A DNA stretch of 5,018 bases from Nitrospinota bacterium. Lineage in GTDB: Bacteria > Nitrospinota > Nitrospinia > UBA9942. The DNA lies in NCBI GenBank assembly GCA_003489165.1, contig DNJG01000121.1, positions 1 to 5,018 on the forward strand, given 5' to 3'. The translations under genes were made by a program, and so were the position numbers. Positions 1-5,018 of this stretch are shown here, in pieces. The notes beneath the pieces were generated by a model. It was not told the DNA's origin, searched no databases, and worked only from the letters and a program-made list of their open reading frames with translations. The stretch's first letter is position 1, and each line of letters starts with the position of its first letter.

Positions 1-960
1 AGATTTTACCGGATATGTCATCATCTCTTTTGCAAGTTTTACAGGATGAACCTTTTCCTTTAAGACATTGATGAGCCTCTCCTCTACCTGAATCATGGTC
101 ATATCCCTTATTGTTGCAGAAGATGCAGTCGGATGTCCACCGCCGCCAAACTCATGGGCAACTGCCGCAACATCAACTGCCTCTATCCTGCTTCTTGCCA
201 CGAGATGAATCCTGTCCTCCATCCTCACAAGGACAAAAAGGCAGTTCAGATTTTCCATATCCTTCAGCTTATGTGTAAGGATTGCAAGATCACCGATATA
301 ATGGTCAGATGATGCAGTGGCTACAGCAACCGGTAAGCCGTTTATATCATGTATCTCAAGCCCATGAATCAGGTCATTTAAAAGGGAGAACTGTTCAGGG
401 GAGAGTTCCCTGTATATAAAATCTGAGACTACATTGAGGTTTGCACCAATTGATAAAAGATAAGCAGAAGCCTCCAAATCCTCTGGTCTTGTGGATGTAA
501 AGGTAAGGGAGCCTGTATCCTCATATATACCGAGTGCCATAATTGTTGCCTCTGCAGGGGTGAGGGGGATGCCCTTTTCCTTTAGGAGTTCAACAAATAT
601 TGTAGTTGTAGAGCCCCTCTCTTTTACGACTGTTACCTCAGATTCTATATCCTGTGGTGTGTTCGGGTGATGGTCATACACATGGACTGACACACCCTTT
701 CTTTTAACTACACTCTCAAATGGACCGATTCTGCCTGTTAGTCTTGTATCTACAATGATTAAGGTTGTTATCTCATCAAGTGATATATTTTTAAGCTTGT
801 CAAACTGGAAGGAACAGTCAGAGGCTTTTAAAAAATCCCTCACATTCTTCTCCTGCGCCCCCGGAAATACAATCCTTGCATCAGGATAGAGCTTCTTTGC
901 AGCAAGCATTGACGCAAGACAGTCAAAATCCGCATTGAAGTGTGTTGTAATTACTTTCAT
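1..960 (-). CDS. DHH/DHHA1 phosphoesterase with CBS domain, probable N-terminal part of a tRNA nucleotidyltransferase-type fusion (partial)
   Basis: Open to the window edge, so the C-terminus is missing; 320 codons are visible from the ATG at 958-960. The DHH domain fills about residues 1-155. Motif I is HFNADFDCLAS (residues 7-17, with H7, D11 and D13), motif II is VDTR (D71), motif III is DHH at 96-98, and motif IV is EDTGSLTF (D148). These are the usual metal ligands of the family. A DHHA1 domain follows and ends in FGGGGHPTAS (271-280). The last visible residues, about 309-320 (LAKEMMTYPVKS), look like the opening of a CBS domain. DHH-DHHA1-CBS order is typical of large bacterial proteins that continue into a second CBS and a poly(A) polymerase/tRNA nucleotidyltransferase domain, so an A-adding role in tRNA 3'-end maturation is likely but not visible here. 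The start is fixed because motif I begins at residue 7. No Shine-Dalgarno is present; a repeat hairpin lies directly upstream. A stand-alone DHH-CBS phosphoesterase is the alternative. Confidence 0.85.
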   Translation of the reverse strand, partial: MKVITTHFNADFDCLASMLAAKKLYPDARIVFPGAQEKNVRDFLKASDCSFQFDKLKNISLDEITTLIIVDTRLTGRIGPFESVVKRKGVSVHVYDHHPNTPQDIESEVTVVKERGSTTTIFVELLKEKGIPLTPAEATIMALGIYEDTGSLTFTSTRPEDLEASAYLLSIGANLNVVSDFIYRELSPEQFSLLNDLIHGLEIHDINGLPVAVATASSDHYIGDLAILTHKLKDMENLNCLFVLVRMEDRIHLVARSRIEAVDVAAVAHEFGGGGHPTASSATIRDMTMIQVEERLINVLKEKVHPVKLAKEMMTYPVKS

Positions 961-966
961 AGAGTG

Positions 967-998
967 TCATTGCGAGGGGCTTTGCCCCGAAGCAATCT
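967..998. repeat. GC-rich hairpin repeat abutting the DHH gene start
   Basis: Imperfect palindrome. The outer arms ATTGC (969-973) and GCAAT (992-996) enclose a perfect GGGGC-TTT-GCCCC stem-loop (976-988). It resembles the dispersed 'TCATTGCGAGG...GAAGCAATCT' palindromes common between genes in many environmental bacterial genomes (family recollection, not searched). On the minus strand it ends only about 8 nt before the DHH start codon and is not followed by a T run, so it is not a standard terminator. It may instead affect translation of the downstream gene. Confidence 0.75.
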
Positions 999-1023
999 CG
1001 GACTAATCTAAAAAATCAATTTA

Positions 1024-1053
1024 ACCACAGATTACACAGATTATCACAGATTA
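1024..1053. repeat. CACAGATTA tandem repeat, three units
   Basis: Three near-identical units CACAGATTA lie at 1026-1034, 1035-1043 and 1045-1053. The same degenerate family recurs at 4611-4646 and, inverted, at 4838-4870. It sits between the ligase stop codon and the hairpin upstream of the DHH gene. Its last unit can also pair with TAATCTGT at the ligase 3' end (1064-1071) as an AT-rich stem, which is too weak to call a terminator. The remaining bases of the 961-1062 gap show nothing further. Confidence 0.75.
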
Positions 1054-1062
1054 TTTAAGGTT

Positions 1063-2427
1063 TTAATCTGTATTATTTGGGTTAATCTTTTTCATTAAAA
1101 ATACAAGACCCATTATAAACCACATCATTGTGGCAACTTCAGCATCTCCAAAATTATTTTCAAACATACCCGCCACATGGAAGCCGGCAACTGCCCCAAC
1201 TCCTCCGATGGTGATAGATTCCATAAATTTTTCATTCTGACTTCTGGCTTCTGGCTTCTGGCTTCTGAGATTTAAGTATATCTTTATCCCTTCTTTGAAA
1301 AATATAATCCATATCCATAAAAATACAGCCAATCCGATTATCCCATGTTCAGCCGCCTGTGTCAGGATAGTGTTATGTGCATGGGCATCTGAGCCAGCAC
1401 TAAATTTATGGCTATATTTACCCCTGTAATTGTTTATTGCCTTGCTATAATTATCCATCCCAACACCAAGAGGATGTTCAATTATCATATCTATTGTGCT
1501 TTTCCAGATATAAAACCTTTCAATATTGGTTGATATATTAAATATGCTTTTAAAACGATTTAGGAAAGGTGACTGCAAGGAGTAAGCAGTAGGCAGTAGG
1601 GTGTAGGCAGTAAGAAATAAAAAAATTGAGCCAATTACAGAAAAGGCAATAATCTTCCTTTTTCTGTAGGGCAAGCCTTCAGGCTTGCTTATTTTTGCAG
1701 GGCTAAAGCCCTGCCCTACGAATACTAAGACGATTATAAAAAACATGGCAAATATAGACCCCATCCACGCATTACGGGTCATGGATGAAATTAGACCTGC
1801 GAAAATCAGGATAGTAGGCAGTACAGTATGCAGGAAAAAAAACTGTTTATTTTTTACTATCTGTTGCACCCTGCTTAAAGATAAGCTGAAGCTGAGAGAA
1901 AAAATCAGTAATAAAAATCCGCCATAGGTCATGTGATGGTCAAAAAAACCGGTTGAAGCCACACCTCCTTCTGCTGTCCACTGGACAACCTTCCTTCCTT
2001 CGGGCCTTGCTATATCCAATCCCGGAAAGATATGCTGAAGGACACCATAAATAGATACAATTGATGTGGTAATGAGAAGGATATAGATAAGTCTTCTTAC
2101 CATCCTCATATCTTCAATAAATGTGAGCATTGCAAAAAATGTCATTGCAATCCAGAATTTATGTATTGCCTTTGCACTATGAGAAAAATCAGCACCCAAT
2201 AATGCTGCAATAATGACTATACAAAAGTAGATAAGGAAAGGATAGTTGAGAGGTATTCGAGCAAAAATTATCCGCTTTTCAACAAGCATAAGGGCTATCC
2301 ATGACAAGAGTATAATTGATAGGGCAATCTGGGTAGCGGAGATAGAAATGGCGAAGAAAAGTGTGATGGAATAAAATCCAAAATTTATAGCCTTCTTACA
2401 AAACCGGGCAATATCTTTCTGGCTCAT
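1063..2427 (-). CDS. O-antigen ligase/polymerase-like membrane protein (Wzy_C/WaaL-like)
   Basis: A 454-residue polytopic inner-membrane protein with about 12 predicted helices (roughly 14-30, 32-49, 63-78, 88-105, 112-131, 168-186, 198-213, 218-237, 257-275, 357-377, 405-422, 433-446). Family-typical segments are STGFFDHHMTYGG (158-170), SSMTRNAWMG (214-223, with R218), ERFYIW...HPLGVGMDNY (303-327) and HAHNTILTQAAEHGIIGL (349-366). The long loop between helices 9 and 10 would be periplasmic, as in WaaL, where conserved Arg and His residues are functionally important. The likely role is transfer of an undecaprenyl-linked glycan to lipid A-core; an O-antigen polymerase or another Wzy_C ligase is possible. 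The ATG start overlaps the upstream TGA by 4 nt (ATGA), indicating translational coupling, and there is no strong RBS. Three repeat-derived peptides are embedded, at about 239-254, 273-286 and 388-399. Removing them leaves about 410 residues, closer to an ordinary family length. Confidence 0.88.
   Translation of the reverse strand: MSQKDIARFCKKAINFGFYSITLFFAISISATQIALSIILLSWIALMLVEKRIIFARIPLNYPFLIYFCIVIIAALLGADFSHSAKAIHKFWIAMTFFAMLTFIEDMRMVRRLIYILLITTSIVSIYGVLQHIFPGLDIARPEGRKVVQWTAEGGVASTGFFDHHMTYGGFLLLIFSLSFSLSLSRVQQIVKNKQFFFLHTVLPTILIFAGLISSMTRNAWMGSIFAMFFIIVLVFVGQGFSPAKISKPEGLPYRKRKIIAFSVIGSIFLFLTAYTLLPTAYSLQSPFLNRFKSIFNISTNIERFYIWKSTIDMIIEHPLGVGMDNYSKAINNYRGKYSHKFSAGSDAHAHNTILTQAAEHGIIGLAVFLWIWIIFFKEGIKIYLNLRSQKPEARSQNEKFMESITIGGVGAVAGFHVAGMFENNFGDAEVATMMWFIMGLVFLMKKINPNNTD
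1234..1268. repeat. Heptanucleotide array (CTTCTGG) inside the ligase gene
   Basis: Five 7-bp units: ATTCTGA, three perfect CTTCTGG units (1241-1261), then CTTCTGA. Read on the minus strand it encodes the RSQKPEARSQ-type peptide at ligase residues 388-399, in the predicted cytoplasmic loop between helices 10 and 11. It is the most regular of the three heptamer arrays in the window and the most prone to slippage. A change of one unit would shift the reading frame. Confidence 0.85.
1581..1615. repeat. Heptanucleotide array (AGTAGGC) inside the ligase gene
   Basis: Five degenerate 7-bp units: AGTAAGC, AGTAGGC, AGTAGGG, TGTAGGC, AGTAAGA. The minus-strand translation is the TAYTLLPTAYS peptide at ligase residues about 273-283, at the outer end of predicted helix 9. 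The seven-residue echo TAYxLLP arises because 7-bp units read in three frames repeat every 21 nt. Confidence 0.8.
1666..1719. repeat. 54-bp double-hairpin palindromic repeat inside the ligase gene
   Basis: The ends GTAGGGCA (1666-1673) and TGCCCTAC (1712-1719) are inverted. Inside are two perfect hairpins: GCAAGCC-TTCA-GGCTTGC (1671-1688) and GCAGGGC-TAAA-GCCCTGC (1697-1714). Similar elements, AAGCCTG...AGGCTT joined to AGGGCTTTAGCCCT, are widespread between genes in many environmental genomes. Here the element is exactly 18 codons long and is read in frame as VGQGFSPAKISKPEGLPY (ligase residues 237-254), in the basic cytoplasmic loop between helices 8 and 9. It has no transposase; a MITE- or REP-like origin is inferred. 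Confidence 0.88.
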
Positions 2428-3527
2428 GATAAGACTTTTTCAGCAACTTTAATAATATCGCTAACGCTGATTTCTTTTATACACGGGACAGGAATATCAG
2501 CGTATTTGCATCCCCAGTTACAGCAGTAGCAGTCCATGTATTTATAGACGGTGTTCCCGCTATTATACTCAGGAGGGAATCCACCGAAATGCCCACCTCC
2601 GTATATCATAACAGTTGGAACACCCATTATCCATGAGGCATGGGTTGTTCCTGTTTCATTCCCAATGAAAAACCGTGAATGCTTGATGATACTGAAGGCA
2701 TCGGTCAGAGAGGTCTTCCCTCTCAGGTCAATAATAAAATCAGGCAGTTCAACTGAGCCATATTGATCGTGTCCTATGAGAATAGCCTTTATATTGAGCC
2801 GTCTGTGCAGATATCCGATTACCTCCATAAACTTATCAGCAGGATAATTCTTTTTTAATGAAGCTGAACTGAAAGAAAATGCAATGTACTTACCACCATA
2901 CAGGGAGAATTTATTGATTACCCTTTCAGATATGGTGTCTTTTAAGGGGATATAAGGTTTAATATCATCGTCCGATACTTTAACATTTAATATTCGCTCC
3001 ATAAAATGCCTCTCATGATTTAATACTTTAGTATATATGCCCTTCTCATCAAACATTTCAAGGGATGGAATAATACTGGCTACATTTTTCCATCGTCTCT
3101 TCTTTTTTAAGTCCATAACAACACCACCATATAGATAGGTCATTGGAATTTTCAATATATGCAGCATATCACGGGACTCCGAGGAATTTAGTATGGAATT
3201 CACAGCCATTCCAAAGCCAATATCGTTCAGACAGTTAAGCAGCTCATATCTGTATTTAAGCGATGCAAAGTATTTTTTATTATCTATGACTATAACATTT
3301 TTCGTATATAACCTTGCAGCATCTTCCACATTGTTATTTACAAGGCAATATACCTTATCTCCAAAATGTCTTATATAAAAACTCAATATCCCACTGAACA
3401 ACAAAAAATCCCCTATGGAATTATCCTTAATTATTAAAACCTTTTCAGAATTGGGCTTCTTGGGAATAAGAGCTGGAAATACAAATCTTCCTGAAACCTT
3501 CTTCAATTCATGGATTATCTTTCCCAT
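2424..3527 (-). CDS. Glycosyltransferase family 9 protein (heptosyltransferase-like), second of a pair
   Basis: A 367-residue cytoplasmic GT-B enzyme predicted to transfer heptose or a related sugar from an ADP/NDP donor to the lipopolysaccharide core or another surface glycan. The first Rossmann strand and loop is KVLIIKDNSIGDFLLFSG (29-46), where SIGD occupies the usual 'RxGD' position. The C-terminal domain contains IAFSFSSASLKKNYPADKF (215-233) and the nucleotide-sugar signature FIGNETGTTHASWIMGVP (287-304). A Cys-rich tail (C333, C335, C336, C340, C349) is followed by IKEISVSDIIKVAEKVL, like the tail of the upstream glycosyltransferase. About 28 residues precede the first strand. The ATG at 3525-3527 is preceded by AGAGG only 2 nt away and lies inside the end of the upstream gene (13-nt overlap), so coupled translation is likely. 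Unlike both neighbours, this gene has no embedded repeats. The sugar specificity cannot be read from the sequence. Confidence 0.86.
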   Translation of the reverse strand: MGKIIHELKKVSGRFVFPALIPKKPNSEKVLIIKDNSIGDFLLFSGILSFYIRHFGDKVYCLVNNNVEDAARLYTKNVIVIDNKKYFASLKYRYELLNCLNDIGFGMAVNSILNSSESRDMLHILKIPMTYLYGGVVMDLKKKRRWKNVASIIPSLEMFDEKGIYTKVLNHERHFMERILNVKVSDDDIKPYIPLKDTISERVINKFSLYGGKYIAFSFSSASLKKNYPADKFMEVIGYLHRRLNIKAILIGHDQYGSVELPDFIIDLRGKTSLTDAFSIIKHSRFFIGNETGTTHASWIMGVPTVMIYGGGHFGGFPPEYNSGNTVYKYMDCYCCNWGCKYADIPVPCIKEISVSDIIKVAEKVLS

Positions 3528-4600
3528 AACCTCTTTTCCACTTCTTTAAAGACAGTATCCACACTAATCTTATCCATACAGTCGTAATATTTGCATTTTT
3601 CAAATACACATTTTTTACAGAAGGGAACATCAGGCATAATTGCAATATCATTTTTTCCAATGGGCCCCCATCTCTTTGGCTGACATACATATATAGGGCA
3701 GTAAATTGAGACCACAGGAGTGCCTACTGCTGTGGCAATATGGATTGGCCCTGTACTTGGTCCTATAAGAACATTGAATCTCTCTATAACACCTGAGAGT
3801 TCTTTTAGTCCTGTATAGCTTATATATTTAAAAGCCTTTCCTTTTACCCCCCCCTGCCCCCCCTTAAAAAGGGGGGGATGGAGGGGGGGTATTTTCACAC
3901 TATTAATTATCCTATCCACCAGCTCTTCTTCTCCTGGCCCCCCTGTTACAAAAATAACAGCGCCTGTCTTATCAATAATTTTATCTGCAAGCTCTGCGTA
4001 TCTTTCAGGCTTCCAATTCCTTGCAGAGCCGCCACTTCCGGGATGGATACCCACAATAGGAGTTATGAGTTGTAAGTTATGAGTTAGGAGTTCAGAAAAA
4101 AAAACATTAACCTTCTTTGTAATTTTATCTGGAACATATATTTCAGATTGTCTTACAGGTTTTGCACCGAGTATTTCTGCCAGCTCAAGATTGTAATCAG
4201 TCTCATGTTTATCAACCTTTGACCTGTGCTGTTTTATCCTGTCAGTAAGGAAAATCTGGGCAAGCTTTGTTCCAGGTCCTATCCTTCTTGGTATCTTAGA
4301 TAGATAGGTTAATAGACCAACTTTGAAATCAAGAAAGAGTATAAGTGCCGTATCAAAATTTTTATTTTCTATTTCTTTTGCAAGCTTAAACAGACCCCTT
4401 ATTGTTCTATGCTCCCCTTCAGGGTCATAGATTATAACTTCATCTACATTAGGATTATCTGTAACAATATCTTTTGTATATGGTCTGACAAGGACTGAAA
4501 TGGAAACTGATGGGAAGCTATTTTTTAGGGATTTTAATACCGGAGTGGATAGAACCACATCCCCTATACGGTCAGTGCGTGCTATAAGAATCTTTTTCAT
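3515..4600 (-). CDS. Glycosyltransferase family 9 protein (WaaF/heptosyltransferase II-like), first of a pair
   Basis: A 361-residue GT-B enzyme, likely an ADP-heptose:LPS heptosyltransferase working on the inner core at the cytoplasmic face. The N-terminus is MKKILIARTDRIGDVVLSTP with the RIGD motif (11-14). The donor domain has GIHPGSGGSARNWKPERY (184-201), FVTGGPGEEEL (217-227), the signature LIGPSTGPIHIATAVGTP (278-295) and KRWGP (309-313). A tail cluster C328-x2-C331-x4-C336-x4-C341 followed by MDKISVDTV resembles the Cys-rich end seen in many WaaF-like proteins. The ATG at 4598-4600 was chosen because the family's first strand starts there. An in-frame ATG at 4771 would add 57 residues translated from repeats. 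Repeat-derived insertions lie at residues 170-181 and about 238-253; without them the length is about 333. No clear Shine-Dalgarno precedes the start. The gene overlaps the next by 13 nt. Confidence 0.88.
   Translation of the reverse strand: MKKILIARTDRIGDVVLSTPVLKSLKNSFPSVSISVLVRPYTKDIVTDNPNVDEVIIYDPEGEHRTIRGLFKLAKEIENKNFDTALILFLDFKVGLLTYLSKIPRRIGPGTKLAQIFLTDRIKQHRSKVDKHETDYNLELAEILGAKPVRQSEIYVPDKITKKVNVFFSELLTHNLQLITPIVGIHPGSGGSARNWKPERYAELADKIIDKTGAVIFVTGGPGEEELVDRIINSVKIPPLHPPLFKGGQGGVKGKAFKYISYTGLKELSGVIERFNVLIGPSTGPIHIATAVGTPVVSIYCPIYVCQPKRWGPIGKNDIAIMPDVPFCKKCVFEKCKYYDCMDKISVDTVFKEVEKRLWER
3846..3890. repeat. C/G-homopolymer palindrome inside the first glycosyltransferase gene
   Basis: A near-perfect 45-bp inverted repeat built from C8, C7, G7 and G7 runs (3847-3854, 3857-3863, 3871-3877, 3883-3889) around TTAAAAA. 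On the minus strand it is in frame and encodes IPPLHPPLFKGGQGGV, a peptide type that recurs in proteins from repeat-rich genomes (recollection). It lies between the conserved GGPGEEE strand and the YTGLKELSGV segment, so it probably extends a surface loop. The long homopolymers are slip-prone both in the cell and in sequencing. Confidence 0.88.
4061..4095. repeat. Heptanucleotide array (AGTTATG) inside the first glycosyltransferase gene
   Basis: Five degenerate 7-bp units: AGTTATG, AGTTGTA, AGTTATG, AGTTAGG, AGTTCAG. It is followed directly by an A9 run (4096-4104). The minus strand encodes SELLTHNLQLIT (about residues 169-180), in the linker just before the HPGSGG motif that opens the C-terminal Rossmann domain, a position tolerant of extra residues. 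Confidence 0.8.
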
Positions 4601-4610
4601 AAAAACATAT

Positions 4611-4646
4611 AAAAACCACGAGATTAACACGAGATTATCACAAGAA
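4611..4646. repeat. CAC(A/G)AGATT-type repeat, left end of the composite island
   Basis: Degenerate units of about 11 bp: CACGAGATTAA, CACGAGATTAT, CACAAGAA, preceded by AAAAAC. It belongs to the same family as 1024-1053 and is inverted relative to 4838-4870, so the two form imperfect inverted ends of the island. It lies 10 bp upstream of the glycosyltransferase start codon and occupies the region where a promoter or leader would be expected. Confidence 0.7.
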
Positions 4647-4648
4647 AT

Positions 4649-4837
4649 GTCATTCTGAACCCTTCGCCTTGTCATTCTGAGCGAAGCGAAGAATCTTGAT
4701 GTTTCGCTCAGGGCAGGCTCCGTGAGGAATCTGACCCGCAGGGTCATTCTGAACGAAGTGAAGAATCTCATAGAGTTCCTTCGCTACGCTCAGGACAAGC
4801 TTCGGGCTTCGCTCTCAGAATGACAGCAGTGCTGTCA
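4649..4837. repeat. Cluster of GTCATTCTGA palindromic repeats between genes
   Basis: Direct copies of GTCATTCTGA begin at 4649, 4671 and 4743; the last two continue as GAAGNGAAGAATCT. An inverted copy TCAGAATGAC ends at 4824. The stretch 4743-4824 is an 82-bp element with these inverted termini. It is followed by the perfect 17-bp palindrome TGACAGCA-G-TGCTGTCA (4821-4837). Together with the flanking repeats this fills almost all of the 278-bp gap between genes. No coding signal beyond repeat read-through and no T-tailed terminator hairpin is visible. Confidence 0.82.
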
Positions 4838-4870
4838 TCTGTGTAAATCTGGTGAAATCTTGTGGTTTCG
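4838..4870. repeat. CACAAGATT-type repeat, right end of the composite island (inverted)
   Basis: On the minus strand it reads AAACCACAAGATTTCACC then AGATTTACACAGA, three degenerate units matching 4611-4646 in inverted orientation. It starts 8 bp after the radical SAM stop codon. The two copies bracket the GTCATTCTGA cluster. Confidence 0.7.
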
Positions 4871-4878
4871 TTAGCTTT

Positions 4879-5018
4879 TTAAAACCCTCCCCACATATAC
4901 TGCCACTGGGTTCCCTCCATGTATATATACTGATTACAAGCCCTGCATGTGGAAATTTCATCAAATTTAAGTTTAATCTGCTTCTGTCTCAAGTTATTAA
5001 GAATTTTACCATTCCAGA
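4879..5018 (-). CDS. C-terminal tail of a probable radical SAM/SPASM-domain protein (partial)
   Basis: One frame is open from the window edge to a TAA at 4879-4881, giving 45 visible residues. They begin WNGKILNNLRQKQ, continue to FDEISTCRACNQYIYMEG and end QWQYMWGGF. The pattern W-N-x6-LR followed about 14 residues later by C-x2-C is the usual ending of SPASM domains, where these cysteines help bind an auxiliary iron-sulfur cluster. Radical SAM/SPASM proteins are frequent in surface-polysaccharide loci, which fits the neighbours. The substrate and the N-terminal CxxxCxxC motif are outside the window, so this rests on a short segment. The alternative is another Cys-containing protein with a similar tail. 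Confidence 0.62.
   Translation of the reverse strand, partial: WNGKILNNLRQKQIKLKFDEISTCRACNQYIYMEGTQWQYMWGGF

Noticed and set aside
969..996. Rho-independent terminator
   Set aside because: The stem is GC-rich, but no T run follows on either strand and it abuts a start codon on the minus strand.
1046..1071. Terminator at the ligase 3' end
   Set aside because: The ACAGATTA/TAATCTGT stem is AT-rich, includes the stop codon and is explained by the tandem repeat.
1234..1268. CRISPR-like array
   Set aside because: The period is 7 bp with no unique spacers and it lies inside a coding sequence.
1685..1927. Plus-strand open frame of 80 codons
   Set aside because: It lies wholly inside the ligase gene, begins in the palindromic repeat (GLKPCPTN is its read-through) and has no family resemblance.
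2551..2766. Plus-strand open frame of 71 codons
   Set aside because: Antisense shadow of the conserved C-terminal domain of the second glycosyltransferase.
3193..3378. Plus-strand open frame of 61 codons
   Set aside because: Antisense shadow of the second glycosyltransferase; no recognisable domain.
3508..3690. Minus-strand open frame of 60 codons
   Set aside because: Alternative frame within the end of the first glycosyltransferase and the start of the second, whose motifs are in other frames.
3878..4075. Plus-strand open frame of 65 codons
   Set aside because: Antisense to conserved GT9 motifs and starts inside the C/G repeat.
4649..4837. Insertion sequence with a transposase
   Set aside because: The block is about 190 bp of palindromic repeats with no protein-coding content beyond repeat read-through.

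Overview
The window is a minus-strand stretch of bacterial chromosome with roughly 40% G+C (estimated by eye). Read in the direction of transcription (right to left), it holds five genes. They are the C-terminal tail of a probable radical SAM/SPASM protein (4879-5018), two consecutive family-9 (heptosyltransferase-like) glycosyltransferases (3515-4600 and 2424-3527), an O-antigen ligase-like polytopic membrane protein (1063-2427), and the N-terminal 320 residues of a DHH/DHHA1/CBS protein of the kind fused to tRNA nucleotidyltransferase (1-960). The plus strand carries no convincing gene.

The three central genes form a tight surface-glycan operon. The first glycosyltransferase overlaps the second by 13 nt, and the second overlaps the ligase by 4 nt (ATGA). 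Together they would add heptose or other sugars to a lipopolysaccharide core and ligate a polymer to it. This implies a Gram-negative, outer-membrane organism. The DHH-CBS architecture and the dense short repeats suggest a Nitrospirota, Desulfobacterota or similar environmental lineage; that placement is inference.

The most unusual property is how many short repeats sit inside genes. The ligase gene carries a 54-bp double-hairpin repeat and two degenerate heptanucleotide arrays. The first glycosyltransferase gene carries a C/G-homopolymer palindrome, an A9 tract and a third heptanucleotide array. Each of the three arrays spans about five 7-bp units (35 bp), and every insertion is read through in frame. 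In the ligase they fall in predicted inter-helix segments. The second glycosyltransferase and the visible part of the DHH gene lack such insertions. The homopolymer and heptamer tracts raise the possibility of slippage-driven (phase-variable) surface glycans, but the degenerate units argue for caution.

The 278 bp between the radical SAM tail and the first glycosyltransferase are almost wholly a composite repeat island, with inverted copies of a CACAGATT-type repeat at its ends. Its read-through produces a false 57-residue N-terminal extension; the real start is the ATG at 4598-4600. The 102 bp between the ligase and the DHH gene hold another copy of the CACAGATT repeat and a GC-rich hairpin repeat that abuts the DHH start codon where a ribosome binding site would be expected. 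No RNA gene, CRISPR array, IS element or convincing terminator was found.
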